10,468 nucleotides of DNA, taken from the NCBI GenBank assembly GCA_947372405.1, contig CANBTO010000132.1, forward strand, positions 1 to 10,468, in the 5' to 3' direction. Position numbers and translations under genes: made by a program. The stretch's first letter is position 1, and each line of letters begins with the position of its first letter. The stretch comes from Verrucomicrobiaceae bacterium (GTDB lineage Bacteria; Verrucomicrobiota; Verrucomicrobiae; Verrucomicrobiales; Akkermansiaceae). Below the pieces are notes generated by a model, which did no database searches, was not told the DNA's origin, and was given only the letters and a program-made list of their open reading frames with translations. This document shows, one piece after another, positions 6,564 through 10,468 of this stretch.

Positions 6564-7330
6564 AAATCTTCAACCTTTTCCGGATGGACCCGACCAACGC
6601 GGGCGACTGGCAGAGCCCGCCGTTCCGATATTTCCCGGAGCTGGGTGACGCATGCATCGAGGTGAACTCCAGCACCACTCCCAAGGAGCGCTCCATCATC
6701 GTCATGGGCGGCGGCGGCTTGATTTCGCCCAAGCCCGCCTTCCAGAAACTCCAGCGCTTCCTCGGCAAACATCACTGCGTCGGCTGGGGCCTCGGCGAAA
6801 ACTGGTACGACGCCAAGAACCTCGGCTACTTCCCGCCGCAGCCGCAGACGTTTCCGGATTACCTCGACCGCTTCGATCTGTTAGGCATCCGCGACGTTTC
6901 CGAAAAACACCGCCAGGTTCCCTGCGCGTCCTGCATGCATCCCGCGTTCGACGAGACGCACACGGTCAAGCGCCATATCGGCTTCTATCTCCACAAGCGC
7001 ATCCCGCTCGCTAGCGCCGGACATGATATCTGTTCCAACGACGGCGCCTCGCTGGAGGACAAGCTGAAGTTCATCGGCGAGAGCGAGGTGATCGTCACCA
7101 ACTCCTACCACGGCGCCTACTGGGCGATGCTGCTCAACCGCCGCGTGCTCTGCGTACCCTTCGGATCGAAGTTCTATGGCTTCGGCGAGCCACTCGATTT
7201 CCGCGCGCCATGGGACCTCAGGCTCGATGATCTCGGGGAGCTGCCTCTCCATCCCGGCTATCTCGAACGTTGCAGGGAGGCGAACCACAACTTCCACACC
7301 GCGTTCCTCGACAGCATCCGGGGTCTCTGA
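6560..7330 (+). CDS. Polysaccharide pyruvyl transferase family protein
   Basis: Members of this family add pyruvate from phosphoenolpyruvate to sugars as a ketal, or are related GT-B-like enzymes. The 256-residue protein shows the Gly-rich loop VMGGGGLI (48-55), VGWGLGEN (74-81), LLGIRDVSEKH (107-117, the conserved R-D-x-x-S) and, near the C-terminus, VTNSYHGAYWAMLLNRRV (179-196) followed by FGSKF. The T-N-x-Y-H-G block is the family's most conserved signature. It is shorter than the usual 300-400 residues, mainly at the N-terminus, yet its coupled start (ATGA overlap with the preceding glycosyltransferase) and stop look genuine. Its place after a sulfotransferase and a glycosyltransferase suggests a role in making an acidic surface glycan. 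The exact acceptor is unknown. Confidence 0.86.
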   Translation: MKIFNLFRMDPTNAGDWQSPPFRYFPELGDACIEVNSSTTPKERSIIVMGGGGLISPKPAFQKLQRFLGKHHCVGWGLGENWYDAKNLGYFPPQPQTFPDYLDRFDLLGIRDVSEKHRQVPCASCMHPAFDETHTVKRHIGFYLHKRIPLASAGHDICSNDGASLEDKLKFIGESEVIVTNSYHGAYWAMLLNRRVLCVPFGSKFYGFGEPLDFRAPWDLRLDDLGELPLHPGYLERCREANHNFHTAFLDSIRGL

Positions 7331-7371
7331 TACTGACGAGGCTGCAGCGTGGGCTACGCCAAACCATGAAG

Positions 7372-7444
7372 TTGAACCGCAAAGAACGCAGAGATCACAA
7401 AGAATCGAGCCCCTTTTGCGGTCTCTGCGTTCTCTGCGGTTCAA
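7372..7444. repeat. Intergenic inverted repeat of the 'AACGCAGAGA' type
   Basis: The left arm (7372-7394, starting TTGAACCGCAAAG and ending AACGCAGAGA) pairs with the right arm (7422-7444, starting TCTCTGCGTT and ending GCGGTTCAA) at 22 of 23 positions. Weaker pairing continues inward through CACAAAG and CTTTTGCGG. It begins 41 bases after the pyruvyl transferase stop in a convergent spacer. Similar AACGCAGAGA/TCTCTGCGTT repeats are, from memory, dispersed in intergenic regions of many environmental bacteria, including Verrucomicrobiota and Planctomycetota, and give spurious peptides with R-K-E-R-R-D and L-C-V-L-C-G. A hairpin here could end transcription of the plus-strand operon, though there is no T-run after it. 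Confidence 0.75.
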
Positions 7445-7540
7445 TCAATGTATTCCAACCCAAGGACTCCACAGTAGACTACCAGCTCGAGCGGATCAGC
7501 AGGCGAGTTTCAGAAACCATCCGTTGAGTCCAAAAACCAG

Positions 7541-7570
7541 CCTCTGTTCCCTCCGTTAACTTCTGTTCAA
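7541..7570. repeat. Divergent single copy related to the 7422-7444 repeat arm
   Basis: The sequence CCTCTGTTCC-CTCCGTTAAC-TTCTGTTCAA has the same run of C-T-C-T-G/C-G-T-T units and the same terminal GTTCAA as the right arm of the inverted repeat about 100 bases upstream, in the same orientation. It probably belongs to the same class of dispersed intergenic repeat. It has no partner arm within the spacer. Confidence 0.4.
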
Positions 7571-7578
7571 ATCCATCT

Positions 7579-7595
7579 CGGCAGGCTTACTGCCG
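7579..7595 (-). terminator. Short stem over the epimerase stop codon
   Basis: CGGCAG at 7579-7584 and CTGCCG at 7590-7595 form a perfect six-pair stem with a five-base loop that contains the epimerase stop codon (7587-7589). On the minus strand it is not followed by a T-run, so it is at best a weak or Rho-assisted terminator. Confidence 0.25.
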
Positions 7596-8546
7596 CAGCG
7601 CCCACTCCGCGTATTTGGCAAGTCCCTCCGCCAAGGGCGTCCGAGGCTCCCAGCCTAACAGCCGCTTGGCCTTGCTCACGTCCGCGAAGGTCTGCGGCAC
7701 GTCGCCGGGTTGCTCCGGACGCGGCACGATCACCGCTTTTTTCCCGATCACATCCTCCAGCGCCACGATCAACTCCGACAGGCTCGTCGTCCGTGAGCCT
7801 CCCAGGTTGAAAATCTCGAAATCGGCCGCGTCGTAATCCGCGGCCGCACGGACACCGGCCACGATGTCTTCGATGAACGTGTAATCCCGCCGCGTCCCAC
7901 CATCGCCGTAACGTTCGATTGGGAGACCATTGCGGATCGCGGCGAAGAATTTAGCGATCGCCAGATCCGGTCTTTGCCTCGGCCCGTACACCGTGAAAAA
8001 CCGCAGGCACTTCACCCGCATCCCGAACAGATAGGAATAGTTCGAGCAGATCTGCTCGCATGCCAGCTTGGTCGCAGCATACGGCGAGATCGTCCGCGGA
8101 ATCGCATCATCCTCGGCAAACGGCACCTTCTCGTTGATCCCGTAAACCGACGACGAGGAAGCGAAAGTGAAATTCTTCACATCATTGTGCCGGCAACTAT
8201 CCAGCAGGTTGAACGTGCCGTCGATGTTGGTCGTTACGTAGGACTTCGGATCCAGAATCGATGGCCGCACCCCCGCGCGGGCCGCCAGGTGAACCACCGA
8301 GTCGTATTTCCCCCGCGCGAACAAGCGCTCCACCAATGCCGGATCGCGGATGTCCCCGCGAACCAGCTCGATGTCCTTGAGGAATCCGGACACGTTCCGG
8401 TGCTTGATCGCGGGATCATAGTAATCGTTGAAATCATCGATGACCGTCACCCGCGCACCGTCCGCCAGCAGGGACTCGACCACGTGGGAACCAATGAATC
8501 CCGCACCGCCAGTCACCAGAATTTTTGAAGCATGCATCACGTGCAT
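7587..8546 (-). CDS. NAD-dependent sugar-nucleotide epimerase, probably UDP-glucuronate 4-epimerase type
   Basis: This is an extended short-chain dehydrogenase of 319 residues. It shows the NAD-binding Rossmann loop VTGGAGFIGSH (11-21), HLAARAGVRPSI (86-97), SSSSVYG (130-136) with the catalytic Ser/Thr region, YAATK (156-160, catalytic Tyr and Lys) and RFFTVYGPRQRPD (182-194). The combination A-G-V-R-x-S-I, T-V-Y-G-P-x-x-R-P-D and later RRDYTFIEDIV is typical of UDP-glucuronate 4-epimerases, which interconvert UDP-glucuronate and UDP-galacturonate. UDP-glucose 4-epimerase or a dehydratase role is less likely but not excluded. The start is uncertain: ATG at 8546, GTG at 8540 and ATG at 8537 are all in frame within four codons. 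The gene is divergent from the glycosyltransferase at 8670, with a 123-base spacer. Confidence 0.92.
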   Translation of the reverse strand: MHVMHASKILVTGGAGFIGSHVVESLLADGARVTVIDDFNDYYDPAIKHRNVSGFLKDIELVRGDIRDPALVERLFARGKYDSVVHLAARAGVRPSILDPKSYVTTNIDGTFNLLDSCRHNDVKNFTFASSSSVYGINEKVPFAEDDAIPRTISPYAATKLACEQICSNYSYLFGMRVKCLRFFTVYGPRQRPDLAIAKFFAAIRNGLPIERYGDGGTRRDYTFIEDIVAGVRAAADYDAADFEIFNLGGSRTTSLSELIVALEDVIGKKAVIVPRPEQPGDVPQTFADVSKAKRLLGWEPRTPLAEGLAKYAEWALRQ

Positions 8547-8592
8547 CCACTGCTAATCCAAGGAACTCCCGCGAGAAAGCCTTTTTCGCCGA

Positions 8593-8661
8593 GCTACCCG
8601 CCACCGGAAAGAGCCTGATTTTGCTGGATAAACGCAGCGCAAGCCGCTCCGCTACCCGCCA
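8593..8661. repeat. 11-base direct repeat GCTACCCGCCA in the divergent spacer
   Basis: GCTACCCGCCA occurs at 8593-8603 and again at 8651-8661, 58 bases apart, both inside the 123-base spacer between the divergent epimerase and glycosyltransferase genes. The second copy ends nine bases before the ATG at 8670. It could be a binding site pair or chance. Otherwise the spacer shows no clear promoter. Confidence 0.3.
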
Positions 8662-8669
8662 GCAGACCC

Positions 8670-9425
8670 ATGTCCACCACCCCTTCGCCCCAAACCGTCA
8701 TCTGCCTCAAATGGGGTGATCGCTATGGCCCCGAATTCGTCAACAAGCTCCATTCCATGGTGGCCCGCAACACCCGACGGCCCCTGCGCTTCGTCTGCAT
8801 CACCGACGATCCGACGGGCTTGACCGAGGGCATCGAAACCCGGCCCATGCCTGAATTCGACCTCCCGGAAACCTTCCGCTTCAGGGGCTTCCGCCGCATG
8901 TTCCTCTTCAAGGAGACCCTCCACGACCTCACCGGACCCGTGCTCCACCTCGACGTCGATCTGCTCGTCACCGGATCCATCGACGATTTCTTCGACTACA
9001 AACCCGAGGCCAAATACATCGTCAGTGAAAACTGGACCCAACCCGGAGCAGGCATCGGCAACATGTCGGTTTTCCGCTACCACATCGGCTCCCAGACCAA
9101 GATCTGGGAACGCTTCCGCGCCGATCCGCTCGGCATGCTGGCGAAATATGTGAACAGCCAGACCTTCTGCAGCCGGACGCTCGGCACCTTTGAAATGTAT
9201 CCCCTCGAATGGTGCGTCGGTTTCAAGCAAAGCCTGATTCCCCCCTGGCCCCTGCGTTTTTTCCAGACCCCCTATCCGCCACCGGCCACCGCCAGGATCG
9301 TCGCCTTCACCGGCAAGCCGGACATGGACGAAGCCGCCGCAGGCATCTGGCCGGAGCGCCGTGCCTGGAAAAAATTCTACAAACACATCCGCCCCACACC
9401 CTGGATCGCCGATGTGTGGAGGTGA
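8670..9425 (+). CDS. Second GT-A-type glycosyltransferase, paralogue with altered motifs
   Basis: The 251-residue protein aligns end to end with the glycosyltransferase at 5826: CLKWGDRYGPEFVNKL (12-27), CITDDPTGL (43-51), a DVD metal motif in LHLDVDLLVTGSI (92-104), GFKQSLIPPWPLRFFQTPYP (184-203) and AFTGKPDMDEA (212-222). Two positions differ from the paralogue. The C-terminal His of F-H-G-K-P is Thr214, and the Asp of G-D-Q is Ser163 in YVNSQTF. Both sites are often functional in GT8-like enzymes, so its chemistry or metal use may differ. It is probably cytoplasmic and part of the same glycan pathway. The start ATG has no strong Shine-Dalgarno, but the conserved motifs begin right after it. 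The gene is convergent with the small membrane protein, with 23 bases between the stops. Confidence 0.87.
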   Translation: MSTTPSPQTVICLKWGDRYGPEFVNKLHSMVARNTRRPLRFVCITDDPTGLTEGIETRPMPEFDLPETFRFRGFRRMFLFKETLHDLTGPVLHLDVDLLVTGSIDDFFDYKPEAKYIVSENWTQPGAGIGNMSVFRYHIGSQTKIWERFRADPLGMLAKYVNSQTFCSRTLGTFEMYPLEWCVGFKQSLIPPWPLRFFQTPYPPPATARIVAFTGKPDMDEAAAGIWPERRAWKKFYKHIRPTPWIADVWR

Positions 9426-9448
9426 TACGGCGGTGGGTTGACAGGGTG

Positions 9449-9778
9449 TCATGGGCTGCCCTTTCGGGACCGCAGCAAATATCGAACGCCACCTACAAGG
9501 AATTCGATGATGATGATTCCAATCGCAAAGAAGAGCCAACTGCGTGAAGCAAGCGTTGCGATAGTCCGACCATCGATCCAGATGTGCTCCTTGGTAGGCT
9601 GCATGGTCGTGCCTACCTCCACAAAGGTTTGTATGTCTGACGTCCAGACATAACTGGTTCGGCTCGTGAAATACGGTTGCGCGAGCATCAGCAAAACCCC
9701 GGTTGCCAGATAATAAAACCAACGTCGATACGGGATTGCCAATCTTGTCTGTTTTTTGCTTTGCACTGTCGTGGGCAT
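9449..9778 (-). CDS. Small two-helix membrane protein of unknown function
   Basis: I do not recognise this 109-residue protein. A basic N-terminus (KKQTRLAIPYRR) leads into a first membrane segment at about 19-35 (RWFYYLATGVLLMLAQP). A polar loop of roughly 40 residues follows, rich in Thr, Ser and Trp. The second, strongly hydrophobic segment lies at about 80-98 (WLFFAIGIIIIEFLVGG), followed by a basic tail RYLLRSRKGSP. The positive-inside rule puts both ends in the cytoplasm and the loop in the periplasm. No Shine-Dalgarno precedes the ATG. Base use is more AT-rich than upstream genes. The hydropathy pattern and charge distribution support a real gene, but there is no homology evidence. It shares its strand with the ferredoxin upstream of it. 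Confidence 0.65.
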   Translation of the reverse strand: MPTTVQSKKQTRLAIPYRRWFYYLATGVLLMLAQPYFTSRTSYVWTSDIQTFVEVGTTMQPTKEHIWIDGRTIATLASRSWLFFAIGIIIIEFLVGGVRYLLRSRKGSP

Positions 9779-9821
9779 TGGATCGTTCGCGATAAGAGGT
9801 CTTTTCTGTTGTCATTCGGCT

Positions 9822-9848
9822 GGGGAGTCGCGTCAGAAGAGACTCCCC
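9822..9848. other. Perfect 8-base-pair hairpin in the spacer between two minus-strand genes
   Basis: GGGGAGTC (9822-9829) pairs with GACTCCCC (9841-9848) around an 11-base loop. A smaller stem, CGAGG/CCTCG at 9860-9864 and 9870-9874, follows nearby. The 128-base spacer (9779-9906) has no reading frame that I trust. It may be a structured leader of the small membrane protein gene or part of a terminator array. Confidence 0.4.
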
Positions 9849-9881
9849 CCAATCATGGCCGAGGGCCAGCCTCGCTCCAAT

Positions 9882-9925
9882 GTGGATTATAGTCTTAATA
9901 TGCGAATTATCTTCCTATAATCCAC
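9882..9925 (-). terminator. 11-base-pair inverted repeat spanning the ferredoxin stop codon
   Basis: GTGGATTATAG at 9882-9892 and CTATAATCCAC at 9915-9925 are perfect inverted copies separated by 22 bases. The second arm encodes the last residues of the ferredoxin (Trp-Ile-Ile-Gly), and the stop codon (9907-9909) lies in the loop. A terminator or mRNA 3'-end stabiliser is the natural reading, but no T-run follows on the minus strand. Confidence 0.4.
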
Positions 9926-10218
9926 TTTGATGCTCTCTCCCATATTGAAGGGTTGGGATATTCGCTCTTATAGTTCGGCCTGAGATGCTCTCGGTCTCCT
10001 ATTGATTCTGTCGGGCAGCCCTCTAGTGACTCCAAAACTTGATTCATTTCTTCATGATTGGACGGCTGCTTCGATACATAAGCATACCCTGCGTCGCTAT
10101 CATAGGAAAGATTGGCAGGTGCGGTCTCGACGCAAAGCTCGCAGTAGATGCAGCTCTCATCCACGAAGAATCTTCCGCTTACCGAGCGACTGATAATCGG
10201 GTAGGTTTGCTGGTTCAT
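9907..10218 (-). CDS. Single-cluster [4Fe-4S] ferredoxin with C-terminal extension
   Basis: The protein has 103 residues. The cluster ligands are seen in DESCIYCELCVETAP (C-x2-C-x2-C-x4-P) and the distant LEGCPTESIGD, the pattern of Bacillus-type single-cluster ferredoxins, where the fourth Cys lies in the later C-P motif. The intervening DAGYAYVSKQP matches the usual core strand of this type. The missing Cys directly before the first Pro is therefore normal for the subfamily and not a defect. After the core there is an extension of about 28 residues (R-E-H-L-R-P then an aromatic, basic tail S-I-W-E-R-A-S-K-W-I-I-G-R) with no recognised role. It is a soluble electron carrier; its redox partner is not in the window. 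No clear Shine-Dalgarno precedes the ATG. Confidence 0.92.
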   Translation of the reverse strand: MNQQTYPIISRSVSGRFFVDESCIYCELCVETAPANLSYDSDAGYAYVSKQPSNHEEMNQVLESLEGCPTESIGDREHLRPNYKSEYPNPSIWERASKWIIGR

Positions 10219-10239
10219 TTGTATTCTGCCGAATGTCTA

Positions 10240-10304
10240 GCTCATCCACGGCGGGGAAGGAAGCCCGAATGCAAACTGGAGCGTTACCCGCCGTTGGATG
10301 GAGC
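10240..10304. repeat. Long imperfect palindrome with two single-base bulges upstream of the ferredoxin
   Basis: GCTCATCCACGGCGGG (10240-10255) pairs with CCCGCCGTTGGATGGAGC (10287-10304) over 16 base pairs, with one unpaired T (10294 or 10295) and one unpaired G (10300 or 10301), around a 31-base loop. It starts 22 bases upstream of the ferredoxin ATG, within the 209-base stretch 10219-10427, in which I see no gene. It could be a leader structure, a repeat-family member or a recombination site. Confidence 0.5.
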
Positions 10305-10406
10305 GTCTTTGGGGTTCGCCTTCTTGCTTGTTATTGATCGGGCAAAATCTAGACTTCCTCCGAGCCTGATCCAAGTGGCGCTGAAGGTCGGTCGCGAATC
10401 CAGTTT

Positions 10407-10427
10407 GGGGGGAAGTTTGTGCCCCCC
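10407..10427 (+). other. G6/C6 hairpin directly before a possible start codon
   Basis: Six G at 10407-10412 and six C at 10422-10427 can pair around a nine-base loop (AAGTTTGTG), ending on the base before an ATG. The only Shine-Dalgarno-like sequence (GGGGAAG) is partly within the stem, so pairing would limit translation if the ATG is used. Confidence 0.35.
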
Positions 10428-10468
10428 ATGAAGGTAAGCATCTCCACGCATGGCTCCATGGATGCAGC
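10428..10468 (+). CDS. Possible start of a gene cut by the right edge
   Basis: An ATG at 10428 opens 13 codons (MKVSISTHGSMDA) to the window end. This is too short to judge or to name. The only support is the open frame and a G-rich stretch upstream. It may be a chance ATG. Confidence 0.2.
   Translation, partial: MKVSISTHGSMDA

Noticed and set aside
7366..7527. A plus-strand frame starting MKLNRKERRDHKE and containing CGLCVLCG, and a similar minus-strand one starting MNRRERRDRK.
   Set aside because: Both are translations of the inverted repeat at 7372-7444, a known source of spurious peptides.
8652..9815. A 387-codon minus-strand frame over the second glycosyltransferase.
   Set aside because: Its translation lacks any domain motif and is the antisense shadow of the motif-bearing gene at 8670-9425.
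9449..10427. An integron cassette array, suggested by small same-strand genes and palindromic spacers.
   Set aside because: No integrase and no matched attC box pair is visible; only one arm at 10293-10299 fits the consensus.
1..10468. tRNA or rRNA genes, CRISPR array, insertion sequence.
   Set aside because: I saw no tRNA-like cloverleaf or TTCRA arm in the spacers, no evenly spaced direct repeats and no transposase motif.

Overview
The window is a GC-rich bacterial chromosome segment of about 10.5 kb, ordinary coding sequence for its first 9.4 kb and more AT-rich in the last kilobase. The best guess for the source is a member of the Verrucomicrobiota, perhaps near Luteolibacter or Haloferula. 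This rests on the 32-residue 'W-A-x-x-D-P-x-A-A' repeat protein, the type of single-cluster ferredoxin, the weak Shine-Dalgarno signals and the intergenic repeat style. It is an inference from style, not a database result.

Layout. Positions 1-540 (minus) hold the N-terminal half of glutamate 5-kinase (proB). Divergent from it, 685-3346 (plus) carries a membrane-fusion/HlyD-type adaptor with no pump beside it, a small secreted protein of unknown function, and a membrane-anchored protein built from 32-residue repeats. A secreted NlpC/P60 cell-wall peptidase (3343-4041, minus) meets that last gene tail to tail with overlapping stop codons.

From 4106 to 7330 (plus) runs a tight series: an ELM1-family (DUF1022) glycosyltransferase-like protein, a short broken reading frame, a PAPS-type sulfotransferase, a GT-A glycosyltransferase with a DxD motif, and a polysaccharide pyruvyl transferase. 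Convergent with it is an NAD-dependent sugar epimerase resembling UDP-glucuronate 4-epimerase (7587-8546, minus). Divergent from the epimerase is a second DxD glycosyltransferase (8670-9425, plus), a paralogue of the first. Together these look like part of a locus that builds or decorates a surface polysaccharide carrying sulfate, pyruvate ketals and perhaps uronic acid. The glycan itself is not identifiable from the sequence.

The last kilobase is different in character: a small two-helix membrane protein and a Bacillus-type [4Fe-4S] ferredoxin, both minus strand, with hairpin-rich spacers. At the right edge there is a possible gene start just after a G6/C6 hairpin.

I see no rRNA, tRNA, CRISPR array or transposase. 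The most unusual non-coding signals are: an inverted repeat with a related single copy between 7372 and 7570; a palindrome cluster and a ribosome-site hairpin in the 64-base divergent spacer at 4042-4105; a long bulged stem at 10240-10304; and an apparent excess of the hexamer GTTAGR over the first 7.7 kb.
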